A DNA stretch of 64,000 nt from Climacium dendroides (GCA_950106755.1 OX467086.1:29530001-29594000); one strand, 5' to 3'; numbered from the stretch's first letter, positions 47,707 through 60,247 are shown. Notes: generated from the sequence alone by a model not told the origin. Numbers and translations are program-made.

Positions 47707-49593
47707 TCAAGGTAGCGAGTGTGTGAAGTCCAAGCTGACGGGCTCGTAGTCGAGCTCCTCCTTCGAGTCATACGCCATCATCGCCGTCGTGAAATCAAAC
47801 ATCTGTTGCAGGTGGAACCACTCATCATCATCTGCAGGCATGGGCAAGCCCGTCTCCTCGGACGTGGAGTCTTCGCTCGACGACGTTGCGCTCCCGGCTG
47901 CGCTGCTGACAGGCATGTTGGAAGAATCTCCGCCGCTGTTGTCCGTCCGCGTGTCGGCGGTTAGGTTGGGTTCCGTAGGGAGAACTGGGAAGCTCCTCAC
48001 CTTGACCGCCGCCTCCCGGGCCTCCTGCTGCACGAAGGTCTTGATTTGGTCGGAATGGTCGACATTGTCGAGGCGGAGTGTGGCCGGGAGCGGAGGGAAT
48101 GTACCCTCGAGCGCCGGGAAGTTGTAGCGAGTCTTCTTGTTGGTGTAGAAGATCCCCGCGTCGTAGGCGCCCGCGGCCTCGCGGTCGGAGTTGTAGGTCC
48201 CCAGCCAGATGGTCTTCTTCCATCTGGGGGGCCTAATCTCCACCAGGAAGCCGCGGACGCCTTTGCGCTGGCGGACGCCCCTGAAACCCACTGGGCCCTT
48301 CCGGGAGCCGTTGGGGGGGCGGCCGCGTTGGCCATGGCTGTGGAGGTAAGGGGAGGGGGTGACCACTGTCTGGGGAGAAGTTCTGAAAACGAAACACAGC
48401 AAAAGAAACATGAGCACATATCTATGGGATGAAACTTGCAGTAGTTGAGGAAACGTAGCATGGTTGCTAGTTCTAGGATCCAAGAGAGTGAACCCCAAGG
48501 TGAACCAATCGCGTAGGTAGCCGGTACCAACCGTGAGCGAAGATATATCGATCCGATGTAAAACTTGCAGACTGGATGAAACGAAACATGGTTGCTAGTT
48601 CTATGATCCCATGTTGAACCAACATACTCTGATCGAACCCCATGTTAAACAAACTTCCTAGGTGGTGAACAAGCATGAGTGAACATCGATGCGATGTGAA
48701 ACTCCAGTACTTGATGAAACAAAACATGGCTGCTAATTCTCTGATCGAGGAGCGTGAACCCCAAGTTGAACTAACTTCCTAGTTGGTTGAAACAAGCTTC
48801 CTGGTGAACTAACTTTCTAGTTAGTTGAACGACCCCCTGGTTCAACCAACTACAAGGTTTACACAACACTCAAGGAGGGGCAGTGATATTCGCAAGGAGC
48901 TGAGCACAACTTGAAGCTAACACAACGAGTTGCGGGCATTATCGAGCCATAGCCACGACGCATTGCAGTTGAAGTTTCGGGTGATGACCACTACTAGGAA
49001 TTTAAACTCGTTCAATTGTGAGGATTGCCACTGACATCGAAGAGAGGATAATGAGTAACAAAGCGGTGATATAATGTGAGAGCTGTTGAGCACAACAGAC
49101 TTTACCACGGAGGAAATACAACAGAGTTTACCGTCTCAATTGAATCATTACCACCTCCTGAACGGAAAACTACCAGATGGTATACTCTTAAAACTCCCTT
49201 GCGGAGTAGTGATGTAGACGTAAGAGTTCTGTGACTGAGAGCGTACCTGGCTTGGTGCTCTCGTTCTGCGGACGAGGACGACCGGCGTGTGACTCTCGTG
49301 AGTGACGACGAGCCGAATGGGATGGCGACCGCGGTTGCAGCAGGAGCTGCAGGCGTGGGCGCCGGTGCTAGTGGGATTTCAGCCGCGGGTTTCCAGCGGT
49401 TCAGGACCTGGAGAGGCGGCTTCTGGTCGGGCTTCACATCCTGGACATCATGGCAGGACGAGCAGTTGTGGTAAGTCTCCGATTCGCTGAAGCCACAGAA
49501 GAAGCAGCTTGAGGTAAATTGTTGCAGGCTGCTCCGTTGCAGGCGCGTGTCGACGCCTTGCAAGTGCCGAGAGTATTCGCCGACCTCCGGCAT
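47707..49593 (-). CDS. AP2/ERF-domain transcription factor (340 aa, two exons)
   Basis: Probable nuclear DNA-binding regulator. The coding join is 49593-49247 and 48382-47707; the 864-bp intron has donor CCAG|GTACGC and acceptor GTTTTCAG|A and splits an Arg codon (phase 2), exactly as in the gene at 17893-19581. Start: first ATG (CACCATGCC). Residues 30-48 carry C30-x2-C33-x10-C44-x2-C47-H48, a zinc-ribbon-like spacing. An Ala/Pro-rich linker and a basic segment (GRPPNGSRKGP) precede the AP2 domain at about 148-206 (FRGVRQRKGVRGFLVEIR, PPRWKKTIWLGTY, then YNFP). RGVR, EIR, WLG and AYD are kept; the Trp usual after RGVRQR is absent and there is one extra residue there, both shared with the first gene. 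The tail is Ser/Thr-rich, then acidic (DDDEW, SKEELDYEP), typical of activation regions. EIRPPxxK AP2 domains form a subclass within the ERF family; the target and pathway cannot be told from sequence. Confidence 0.9.
48383..49246 (-). other. Intron of the second AP2 gene, with three ~130-bp tandem repeats
   Basis: GT-AG intron. Three diverged units lie in tandem, marked by AAACTTGCAG/AAACTCCAG at about 48431, 48560 and 48698. Each is followed by GAAACATGGTTGCTAGTTCT-like and GAACCCCA/GTTGAAC blocks. The intron is 2.6 times the length of the paralogous one, largely because of these units. Confidence 0.8.
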
Positions 49594-51500
49594 GGTGAAT
49601 GTGCTGAGACTGAATGTGCAACTCTTCGAGATCCGGTTCCGGTGAAGATTGCAACAGTATGGGGAGCCTCCGTAGCCTCAGTGACAATCAGCTCGAAGGG
49701 ATTCGATATAATGGCATGTCATAGTTACGGGTTCGTGAAATTTTCGTGGCCTCTCTGGCATGCTGTAGACGGCGATCTATTACTGCAAGCAGGAGAAATG
49801 GCCCCACTATTAGCACAAGAATTCAAGCTAAGATATCAAGTTGTAGGGTCGGGTATCGATATCCCAGAAGTACAGAAGCCCACACGTATATCGTAATTTC
49901 TTCGTTCTCGCCATGGCTACGTAGCTTCAATATTGTCAAGAGGATCACAAACTGAAACGGGGAACACAGGTTCTCACACCCGAAGCCACAAGTGCAGAAC
50001 TCTCATACGTGTACCAAATCGTGTTGCGAAAAAATGAGATTTCTTTACTTGCTCAGGAGCACGGCACTTGAACATGGCTTACCCAAATTCGCTACAGAAT
50101 GTAAACAGAAAGTCTCCGAGAACACATCAGCAACCCACGGGCCACAACACATGTGTCACTCCTGAGAAGCTAATTGTAATCCCCAAAGGAGAGAATTTCA
50201 GGACCAGTGGACATCCACAACCCCGGAAGTAAGTTAAGGAATCTCAAGAGCATCCCCACGAGCTCAAACCTTTGTCACAAGCATTGAACAATCAAATCTC
50301 TGAGCCGAACCAAATCAGCACACAAGTTTGAATCATCAATGTCCACGCCTACACAAACCACTTAGAAATCCCAACAAAGACACCGAGCTTATCAAAAAGC
50401 AACACACACACACATCCTCCTCCTCCTCCTCCTCCTCCTCCTCCTCAACGTGACTTCGAGAAACCCCGCTTCCCCAACTAATTCCCACAAAACCATCAAC
50501 GAAACCCCACCCCATCCATCATTACAAAACCAAACCACCGCCACAATCCAAGGTTCCGAAGCATCCCCAACTTGCCCCAAAGTCTCACCTTCAGGCCACC
50601 AACGCTCGGAACATGCTCAGACACTCACACCCCTTGTAATTGCTTCAGTCCCGCAGCTTCTCAGTACAAGAGTCAACCAGGTCCCCAAGTGCGTCGAACC
50701 TCCAGTTGTTCGAAATGGGAACGTTTCCAACTCCGGACTCGTCCTTCCTCCTCCAACTTGCGCTGCCAACACACGTCTCCCCTTCGACTACGTACTAACA
50801 CCCCTTGGATAATAACCTACTTGGCAACCACCACGGCACCACCTGACTTAGTCGGTGGAAAAAGCCACACACACCTCTCTTTTCACAGACAAGTCACCCT
50901 CGATCACTCCTCCACAGACCACTGAGGGCCACACGGCTTGCGGGTTCCGGTTCCAGTTCCAGTAACCAGATAGAAAGAGACTACTGCTGTCCCCGTCTGC
51001 AACTAACTGAAGATCTAGTCGGACATGGAGCTCGCGATGAGTGAGCCCGAGGTGGGGATTGCAAGTAAGTTAACCTCGTCGCTGGGAACGTGACAGACAG
51101 GGAATCGAGATCAGGTAAGTTAAGTTAGTAGTAAGCTGAGGGGAAAAGACAAGCTGGGCAAGCGGGGGAGGGGGAGGAACTGTGACCCGAAGGAGAGGGT
51201 CCGTGTTGTCAGATGCAAAAGTTGTCTGTATTTCGATACTTAAAGGCTTGGCTGGGCCTGGGGTCAGTCGGGGGGCCCGAGTGAGGAGATACAAGTGGGT
51301 CCGGATTTAGAACGCCTCTGGCATCCTGGCAAGAGAATTCCCTGCCGGGTGGACGTTTTTATTTTTGGGTGTTTACGAAAATCAGATTTGGAGGCCTGTG
51401 GGAGGGACTGTAGACCACTCGCTCGGCTCGGGTGAGGAGGAGGGGAGGAGGGGACTGTTGCTTGGTGCGCTCGCTGTCGCCGACTTCACGTTCTTTTAAC
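49594..51500 (-). promoter_or_regulatory. Upstream region and GC-rich island of the second AP2 gene
   Basis: No other gene recognised. The region is CA/CT-rich on the plus strand and contains a (CCT)n microsatellite at about 50413-50445, which would read as (AGG)n in the minus-strand leader. A leader intron is possible: donor-like GGGTAAGC at about 50080 and acceptor-like TTCAGTCTCAG just before the ATG, both on the minus strand. A PIF-MITE-like end (AAGAGCATCCCCAC) occurs at about 50244. The layout parallels that upstream of the first AP2 gene. Confidence 0.45.
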
Positions 51501-51827
51501 TCAATGAGATTGATTTCAACATGATGATCGGCACTTCGGTCTGTCCCTTGTGGAATTAACTGACGTTACCTTAGTGGCATGGTTACTGACTTTTGCTGCA
51601 ATTAGTTTTGGGCCAGTTGCGCCAGATGGATTCTGGTTTCCTCGTCTTCTTCATGGTCACGGTTCGTGTGAAGAAAAACAAACTGAGTGATGGTAAAAAT
51701 GGCTTTCAGTTGCGAAAGAACACATGTTTATTACGGGGAAGTATTTGAGTTTGATTTCGTTGCCGCAGGCTCGATGCAGCAGGGAGTGAAGACTGAAGAG
51801 GGGTTGGGTCCAGAGCCCAATACCTTA

Positions 51828-52290
51828 GAGTATCCCCACATGGCTGCCAAAATGGATGGCCGGAGCTGTGCGGAGGATGGCCTCTTAACCGGCACTGGCA
51901 AAACTGCCCCACCCGTCTCGCAAAGGGGATGACTTCTTCAAAAGCTGACTTGAAAAATGGAGTGCGGCTTAAGAATTGCGTAGTTTTTTAGGTTTGGGTT
52001 TCGACCTCTTCTTGGTTAGCAAAGTAGCATGCAACAAAGCTTTCCGCAACTTTGCCACCACTTTCAAGTAGTTTTCACCTCTCTTCCTCTAACGTTTCAC
52101 CTCTCCTCTTTCGATGTTCCTAATAATTTATGTGAGCTCCATGAATTGTGTGGGTAAGCAATCACTGGCCTGTTAAAAAGCCACAAGTCATGGGTGGGGC
52201 AACCCTTCACCACCCGCCTTGCAAAATGGATGGCCCCCATTTTGCAGGGCCAAAATGGGCTTGCATTTTGCAAGGTGGGTGGTGATGCTC
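51828..52290. mobile_element. PIF/Harbinger-like MITE (463 bp, TTA duplication)
   Basis: TTA lies on both sides (51825-51827, 52291-52293). The ends are GAGTATCCCCACATGG and the complement of GAGCATCACCACCCACC. The inner sequence has GCAAAATGGATGGCC-type blocks repeated and inverted. A 3-bp TWA duplication with GAGCATC ends is characteristic of PIF/Harbinger MITEs in plants. Confidence 0.75.
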
Positions 52291-52293
52291 TTA

Positions 52294-54309
52294 GTGCAGT
52301 ATGTTTCCGCAGCTTGAAATTAGGGATCAAGGTGTAGAGGAGCAGTGTAGCATACCAACTAGAACAAACTAGAACAGTGAGGAGAGAAACTAGCATAATA
52401 AGGTAGGATCACTGCATTTGGAGTGTATTCCACCAAGAGTGAGCTCCAAATAATCCAAGAATAAAGACATCACCAACATGCCAAGAAGTTGCAACTAAAG
52501 TGTTGTGAAATTCAAGAACTATACTTGAATATATTATGCAAAAGTTGTAGAAAGATTAACTTGAACTAGTGAATTTTCTAAAATTGTATCCTTATTCCTA
52601 TATTCACAATTTGAACATTATGCACCCACCAACAAGACATAATGATTGCTAAACAAATTCACTTGTTTCCAAGTGATCCTACCTAACAAATAATTCCAAA
52701 GAAGAAAACCTAAAGTATCATTAAGAATTTTGAAGAAGAAACTTAGCATGCTATAGAGAATTTTGAAGAAGAAATGTAACCTACCATAGAGAACTCTACT
52801 TAAGGAGAAATTTAACCTACCATACATAATTCTAATGAAAACCCAATAGCACATTATACAAAAATCTAGAGAAAAAACTTAGCATACTAAAGAAAGCTTT
52901 GAGGGCCACTTTACATTGCATATCAAGTCCTAAGTCCCACCAAATTTCTAAAATTTGATTGGTGGAAAGCTAAAAATCAAAATTTGGGACTTTACACTTT
53001 TAGTATGAAGTTGTGGTGCCCTTAGAAGTATTTATATGACAACACTTTTTGGAAGTTTTGGTGCCAAGAAAGTAGGGTGTGAAGTAGGAATTGGGATTCT
53101 ATTTTTGCTAAACCACTAATTTTGTCTTCTAATATGTCTATTACTGATTCTTTACTTCAAATGTCCTTAAGATGTTTCCTAAATGGATTTATTGACATGA
53201 TTTTTCATATTACATTATACATGAAAAACTTGGGAATTATAACATTCCCTATCCACTTCTTTTCAACAATGATAATTTCAAATAGAAAAAGTAAATAATG
53301 AAAAATAATCTATTTTTAGCATATTTCAAATATTTAGTAAAGATGTGCCAATTGTGTTATTTATATATATGGGGTTTAGGCAAAAAAAATCAATAGATGG
53401 AGTCATGAGGTTAACTCCTAAACGGCCAAAACAAATTGCAGGCAAAAATGGTTCAAAAATTTCTAGTGCATTGTAAAAAATTGAAAACCAAATTTATAAA
53501 AGTACAAAATCCAATACTAAAAAATTATATAAGACTTCTTTAAAAATATGTCAAAAAAATTTGGAACTTTAGGCCATATAGATTGCACAGTATATTATAT
53601 TAGTTATATGCTTGCCAAATTTTTGACATAGAAGATGGATTACACACATGCTACTTGATATTGTATATCTTGTACAAAAAATTCGGGCAACATAAATTTC
53701 GATTTAAGTGATAGATTGGATTTTTTTTTTGCAAAGGAATTATATCCGCATTTAAGGTCACTTTATGCCAATTTATAAGTTATCATGAGAATTATAAGAT
53801 TGGGATTTAAAAGATATAAATTTTTTGGCATTGGCATATATTATGATGTAGAAGATCATGGTATGAACCAAAGTTTTATGTCATTCTAAAATTAGAAAAA
53901 TCAACAAATCATGGTTATAGGCCTAATGTTCAAATTGTAATAAAATGTTGAATTTTATGAATTTTTCAAAATTTCAACATGGAATAGAAATGACACCAAA
54001 TAAACTTCATTTCATTGATTGAACTCAAATTTGAAAAAGATAATTTCTACACTTAATATTTAGATCAAGAGCAAGGAAGTTAGAGTTGATAAAATATACA
54101 AGAAACGCATCTTTTGTGATTTTCTTAGCATCTTATATATATCCTAAAGGAAAGTCAATAATATCTCAATGAGGGAAATTACATGATGCACTAGAAACAT
54201 ACTCAAAGAATTCTCTCCAAAAAATTGGATGCAAATTTGTAGTTTTACATCCTCTATTGGTCATTCAAAAATTATCCAAAAGCGGTTTTGAGGTACCGTG
54301 ATCCTTTAA
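52294..54309. other. AT-rich spacer with one TTAA-family left end
   Basis: TTAACTCCTAAACGGCCAAA begins at 53411, and the following ~890 bp are related in character to the family, but no right end is seen. A ~55-bp imperfect repeat of GAATTTTGAAGAAGAAA type lies at about 52725-52830. No gene. Confidence 0.4.
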
Positions 54310-55225
54310 CCCTTGAAGGACACTAAGGGAGGTTGGTGTATTATTCAAAAATGAAAATTGAAACTTTTTTTGAATTTTCAACCATACACAATTGAAGTTA
54401 AGTATTTTACCAAAACGTGGAAAAAATTTCAGCCCATTTGACGACATGGATTGAAAGATTATAACATTTGAAGTAAAAAAAAATTTAAATAAAAATAAAA
54501 ACTTTTTTTCAATCCTAGAAAACATGGTCAATAGACTTTGGACACTTTTGGAGTAAATTTTTTGTTCTACACAAACATGAGAATTTAAACCATTCACAAG
54601 TATATGATATTTGGTTCACTCATGAAAAAATTTAGAATAAAACATGGAGTTGAGCTTATTTTAAATCTCCTTGCAATGCAAAGAGGTTAAGTGCATTTTG
54701 CAATATATTAGTCATTTTTTGACGATTTCTTGTGCAATGAGGAAATCCATTATTTGAAATCCAAAGAGTGAAAAGTTAGAGACAAACATTTAGACTGTGT
54801 CTAAAAAAAATTCAATAATTTTGACTTCACTAATTGCAAGATAATAGGACTTGAAGTGAGAAGAAAATGTTTTTTTTTCTTGAAATTGCCCCAATATAGC
54901 CAACAAAGTTTGACTCTTCTTAGAATGTGATTTGAGAACTAAATTTTTTTTTGGACAATTGTATGACACATTTTATTAGTTACACATGCCAAATTTCATA
55001 AGTTGATGATCTTTTTTGCAAAAGACTCTCCAAAGATTCCCCAATTGCCCAAACCGCCCAAAAAGTTCAAGGCAACATAACTTTTGATTCATGCACCAGA
55101 TTGGAAAAAAAATTAGTTTTTTCATGAAGGTTACACACTGCGTCCAAATTTGACCAAAAATGACTTCTTAGGAACCGATCCGAGATTTCTTGTGTACTTT
55201 GAACTGACACTTGGTTCTTCAGGGG
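54310..55225. mobile_element. TTAA-type transposon, diverged full-length copy (916 bp)
   Basis: TTAA lies at 54306-54309, with left end CCCTTGAAGGACACTAAG. The right end is the complement of CCCCTGAAGAACCAAGTG and is followed by TCAC where TTAA is expected. The length is that of the other full copies although the interior is strongly diverged. Confidence 0.6.
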
Positions 55226-56320
55226 TCACACCAAATTCAGTTGTAAGGAGTACCGTCCAAAGATGAAAACATGTCCTGAAAATCACGGCCAGGCACGACG
55301 GCCTCCGTCTCTCTGCGCTGCGCTGCGTTCGGTTGTTGGTTGCTTGAATGCTCGTCTGTCCGTCGTCGGGGTCTGTCCCTGTCTGTAGTTCGCGTTGTGG
55401 TCGCTCCTGCCAGGCCACTTGTAAGTTAGGTGTCGGGCTTCCTAGCATGCAGTGCACTCAGTCCCACTTCAGTTGTCATTTGTTTCAAAAACAACAAAAA
55501 AACCCATTGATGTCCCAAACTCGCTCCACCTTGCACCGTTAAGTTAAAAAATCTTTCTACTCTAGTCCGCTCTACAGTGAATTAAGCTTGGAGGCCGTGT
55601 CCGGAGCTCCCGGGCTTGGCCGAGGTTGGTTCCGTCCTTCGTTTCGAAACCCAAACTACAGGAGGTGTTGACTTTGGTGACCCTTCCATCTGCGGCAAAC
55701 GTCAACACTGTGGACCAGGTGGGCTCCCACGATGACCGAGTGCAGACCGCAGACCACGATTCGAAGGAAAGGTCCGTCGTTCGTCTCTCCTGCTTTCTGG
55801 GGGCTCCGCATCAGCCATGCAGGAGCTCCAAGTTTAGAATGATGCTCTTCTGACAGTTTGGCTTTCGAAGGCTCGACTAAACAAAGCCCAAGTGGAAGAG
55901 CTGAAAATAACTTGTGGAGGGAGTATTTTTTTCACAGCATTTCATGGGGAGGCGTGCGGGTCCTGTCCGCCCCCACCTCCCTCCTTCGCCACCGGCACAT
56001 TAAATGAAAACTGGGATGAAGGACACTGTAGCCACTGGAAAGGGGAAGCAAATCTGTATTCTAAGATCGTCCGGACCGGAACTTGAAGGGAATTGAATGA
56101 GGCCAGTCACAGCCCTGACCCAGGTGAAATTCGCTTCAGCTGGCCTGGCGGATACAGGCAGGACGACGATGGTCGAACTCGACAGGAAGGTAAACTAGCC
56201 CGTTGTGGTCAGAGGAGCCATTGTGGTGAGATGACCCATTGTGGTCAACTAGGGAATGTGAAATTTTGGCCTTAATGCATGTAAGAAATGACAGTCATGG
56301 ATTGATTAGTGACCTCATTA
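55226..56320. other. GC-rich island without a recognised gene
   Basis: The GC/CpG-rich start (CTGCGCTGCGCTGCGTTCGG) is followed by frames such as 55626-55853 (plus), with no family match. A short CCATTGTGGTCA-like triplication lies at about 56200-56250. It could be a decayed gene or promoter. Confidence 0.35.
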
Positions 56321-56715
56321 GAGCATCACCACGGGCCGGACAGAGACCCAAACTCGGTATTTGGCCGGGCCCAGCCATTTTAATTGCCCTACGACACACA
56401 TGGCGAAGCAAAAAAATGGTCGGGCTGGGCCAAATTTAATGAAAGCTCGGCCAAGTGGAGAGTGCTTCACAGTGACTTGGTAATATTTTTTTTTGTATTT
56501 AATTCTAAATTTCAAGGCACTTTGGAATTGAAAAACGGTTTTGTCTTGTCGGCACTCATGAGGTGGCATCTCGGAATCAAAAAAAGTTTGGTTCCTAATA
56601 TTCGTAGCCCGAGTTGGGGTGGAGCAAAATCATTACGTCAGGCCCGGCCTCATTTAAGGACTTGCCAAGTGGTCCCTGGTTGAGCTAATTGGCCACGCCA
56701 GGCATGGAGATGCTC
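56321..56715. mobile_element. PIF/Harbinger-like MITE (395 bp, TTA duplication)
   Basis: TTA lies at 56318-56320 and 56716-56718. The ends are GAGCATCACCACGGGCCGG and the complement of GAGCATCTCCATGCCTGG. Subterminal GGGCCGGGC-like blocks are GC-rich. Confidence 0.75.
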
Positions 56716-57061
56716 TTAGGAGGCTTCAACTTTTTAGAGGGAATTCATTGTCAAAAATGACTTTTTAGTCCTCCCTTTTTAGAAAATATTCATAATTGCT
56801 TTGGGTGAATGACGTGAGCATAGTGGAGTGAGGTGTTGTTGGTGATGGGATGATCTAGAGACTCTTTTGGACTGAACACTTCAAAAATTTATAACAAATC
56901 CATACTTTGTTGAAAAAATACAATCCTAATTGCTCTCACTATTTCTCACATTTACCTGTATGTGGAAAAAATAGAAAAAATTCAGCAACAGCACATGGAT
57001 GAACTCCTAATTTTGAACACGATAGGCTGATTTACCTTAGTGCAACGAGCAGTCAAAGAGG

Positions 57062-57273
57062 AATGACCCCTTATTGCCCCATGTTTTAACCCTAGAGAAA
57101 ACACTAAAAAAATTTATTTGCTGCCCATCACAAAATTTGGAAATTTTGAATTCATATTTGCAATCAGAGGCCCTAAATTAGTTGAGATTTACGCAAAAAT
57201 ACAAATTTGATGCAGCACAAAATAGGTGGCAATTTTTACATTTATCCTTGAATGGGGCAATAAGGGGGTCAAT
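57062..57273. mobile_element. Short MITE, TGACCCC family, copy 3
   Basis: Ends AATGACCCCTTATTGCCCC and GGGGCAATAAGGGGGTCAA... are inverted. The interior block TTCATATTTGCAATCAGAGG is shared with the copies at 1079 and 30022. Confidence 0.7.
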
Positions 57274-57600
57274 CCTCCTTGGCTTGCAACAAGCCTCCTA
57301 CAAAGGCCCTATCCTTGGGGAAAGCGCTAGAACCTTTTATTTGCTATGCAAAATTTATTTTTGCAAATTTTGAGTTCATATTTGCAATCAGAGGCCCCAA
57401 ATTAGCTAGGATAGGTATTAGCAGTAAATTAAAACGTCACAAAATAGGGGGTCTTTTTTTTACATTCACCCTTGGTTGGACTTCCAGTAGAGGTTCATTG
57501 CACTACTATAGACTCGATCAACAAGGATGGAGATGGCCAAGGAGGACAAATGACCCTTGTATTTTACCCCTATAGAAAACACTCAAATTTTTTATTTTGC
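57274..57600. repeat. Two further partial copies of the TGACCCC MITE
   Basis: The block TTCATATTTGCAATCAGAGG recurs at about 57378, with CAAAATAGGGGGTC following at about 57440. ATGACCCTTGTATTTTACCC at about 57550 starts another left half. The copies lie head to tail with 57062-57273. Confidence 0.55.
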
Positions 57601-57922
57601 TGCATATCCTAAAATTTATGAACTACCCTCTTGATGAAAAAAGACAATGACAATAAAAATAACTTATCAAAAATAAGATCAATGAAAATCAATTTCATTT
57701 TTTGAGCTTGCAACATAATTCATATGGTAGTCAAAATATGTATGGAGGTGCATTGGGAGGCTAAAAGTAACACTTTAGGATTTTATACATCATTTATAAA
57801 ATGTCTAAATAATACATATTTTAGTACAATTTTATTCTTCAAAAACAAAATGGAGACAAGACACTCAATTTAACAATAACAAACACACTTAGCAGTAGAA
57901 AGCCAAATTTATAGAGAATTAA

Positions 57923-58667
57923 CTCCTAAAGTCCCATTAGTCTTACAAGGGGCAAATTGCGACTTCAAGTAGATTCCTAATTTTCCAAAATTTGTCATCA
58001 TTTTATGAAACTTTTTTCAAACGTATGCATTTGGTAAAGCTTTGCATGCATATAATTTTTTCATCGGTTCAACTTATCCTTCAAAAGTTATTCTCATGAC
58101 CTCTTTATTATTCCTATATTCTTCTAAATTTCATAAGAATTAGAGATTTAAAAAAAAAAAAAATTTGGATGTTCTCAAGGATGACTAAATCTTTGAATTT
58201 ACTATTTGGATTACATTTTTACATTATCATGTGGTGGAAAATTAGCTCGAAAAAAAGATTAGTGTATAATCAATTTTCACTACATCCTGCTATTGCAAAA
58301 AAAATTGGCATGTATTCTGAGTCCTATTTTGGCATGGAAATTGGTGGAGATATGCCTAACAAAATGTAGAGTATGAAAAAAATTTAAATTCAAAGTGTGT
58401 AGTTCAAGAATTTCCACAAATGGTAGTCAAAGTCATCTAAAATTGTAGGACAACATTGAAATTTTTTTTAAAACTTTGAATGCTTATATCTTCCAATTTA
58501 CATGGTCAAATTTCATGACAATTTTAATACATGATTTGAGGCAACTGAATTATAAGATCCTACGGTTACATTTAAAAATTAAAAAAAATTTGCTTTCTCC
58601 GGTGAATGCAACAGAAATGGCAATTTTCAGTGATTTTTGAAGAAAAATGGCCTTGGGACTTTAGGGA
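57923..58667. mobile_element. TTAA-flanked element (745 bp)
   Basis: TTAA lies at 57919-57922 and 58668-58671, with ends TCCTAAAGTCCCATTAG and the complement of TCCCTAAAGTCCCAAGG. The beginning resembles 34356 onward (a GGGCAAATTG...AGTAGATTCCTA block). Non-coding. Confidence 0.7.
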
Positions 58668-58671
58668 TTAA

Positions 58672-59640
58672 ATTATGCAAAACCACAATAACAATCTTCT
58701 ATGAAAGAAGAGATATAGATGATTGTTTCTAAAGGTATACTTTGCAAATCAAGTGCAGCATTTTTGTCACAAGTGCCATGCATGATAGTAGTATTCATAT
58801 TACAACCAAAGTTGTAATAGTGTGTTGGTTTTGGTTGAGTGCATATCAAAGTATTTATTTACCTCTCTCCATGTGTTTGATATAAGAATGGTGTACGTTT
58901 TGAACCTTATCATGTCAATCCCTTGTTGTAGAAGTGATATGGTCATAAACTTATTTGAACTTCTAATGATCAAACAATTTGGGATAAAACTTAGATGTAC
59001 AATGAAATACGTCTTTGGTGACTTTAATTTGGAAATTTTAGTTCATTGTATGCAAGAAATCTTGAGTTGGATCCTATGAAGTGAATTTTGGTTGGATGTT
59101 TACAAAATTTGACACAAGGTGTAAACGTGTACCCCTACAATGGGAATATAAATTTTGTTTTTGTTATTGGGATTGTAGATCAAAAATTATATTGCTTTGA
59201 AATTTTTAGGTAGCAAGTAAAATTCCTCATATAATTTTGAAATTTGGCATGTATGTATCTAACATGATACAAGATGCAAATGTCAAAGAAATAACCATGT
59301 GTAGTGTAAAAATCTCAATCTAGAAGGAATTAAAGTTTGTTGGCCCTATCAGGCAAGGTTGGAAAAATAAAATTCATCTAACTTCAAACATTATAATCTT
59401 TCAATCTGTGCAGTTAAAGTTTAAAAAGAAATTTCCACCCATTCCTATAGTAATCTAGTACAAACTTGAATAATTGAATGTGTGTGTGTGTATATATATA
59501 TAGAGAGAGAGAGAGTATTCATTGTCCTAAAAAGTGGCAATTTTTCACAATTCTTTGCCCCAAATGTGCCTTGGTCCTACACGGGTTAAAATTTTTAATT
59601 GCTCGGTTAGCTATGGTAGTTTTTGTAAGTCTACAAAACA
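58672..59640. other. AT-rich spacer with a right-type TTAA end and a compound microsatellite
   Basis: CTTGGTCCTACACGGGTTAA ends at 59589 without a matching left end. A (TG)n(TA)n(GA)n run occupies 59479-59515. No gene. Confidence 0.45.
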
Positions 59641-59792
59641 TTTTGAGAACCATTGTAATCCTTGGGAGAGCCACTATATTCCTTTTAGAAAACCACCGTA
59701 TTCCTTTCAAAAAGACACTATATTCAATTCATAGAGCCATTGTATTTTTTGGGAGAGCCGCTATATTCCTTTTGGAGAGACACTAGGTTTGG
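59641..59792. repeat. ~24-bp minisatellite, left part
   Basis: Units of GAGAGCCACTATATTCCTTTT type are repeated about six times imperfectly. The same motif resumes at 60516-60660, so the array has been split. Confidence 0.75.
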
Positions 59793-60247
59793 TCACCTCC
59801 CTTCTTAAGAAGGAAATTTTCTCACAAAATACGAGTCGGTAGCAAAAGAATCGAGGAACCAATTCAGAAGGCATTGAAGAAGAAGATGTTGTGACACCCT
59901 TCAGAACATGAGCACCATTGTTTTCTCGCAGGTTGAGACTAATTCACTGTCATGAATGCTCACATGTGGTGGAAAATGCAGTTGGCGTAAGCAGCGTAGA
60001 AGCATGAGTGAACCCAGGGGGTAAAAAATAAGACAAGCGTCAATCATGCAAGGTGAAAGTGATGTAAGCGGGAGTGAAACATTGTCGGAAAAAACCATTC
60101 TCCAACCCATTTCTACCCCTCTGGAGCAAGAAGATCGCCACCTCCAAAAACTCCGTGGTTGAGAGATCTGGCAAACACAAACACCCACTAAAAATGTTCC
60201 ATACGTCCAACCTCCAAGAACCGTCTGCTTCTCAGAGGGGGGAGTAA

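Noticed and set aside
47719..48530. Several long frames opposite or out of phase with the second AP2 exon
   Set aside because: GC-rich coding sequence gives shadow frames. Only the minus-strand frame has the AP2 motif.
51026..51066. Plus-strand ATG exon (MELAMSEPEVGIA) ending at GTAAGT as a divergent gene
   Set aside because: Good start and donor, but no continuation or homology. It lies in the GC-rich leader region of the minus-strand AP2 gene.
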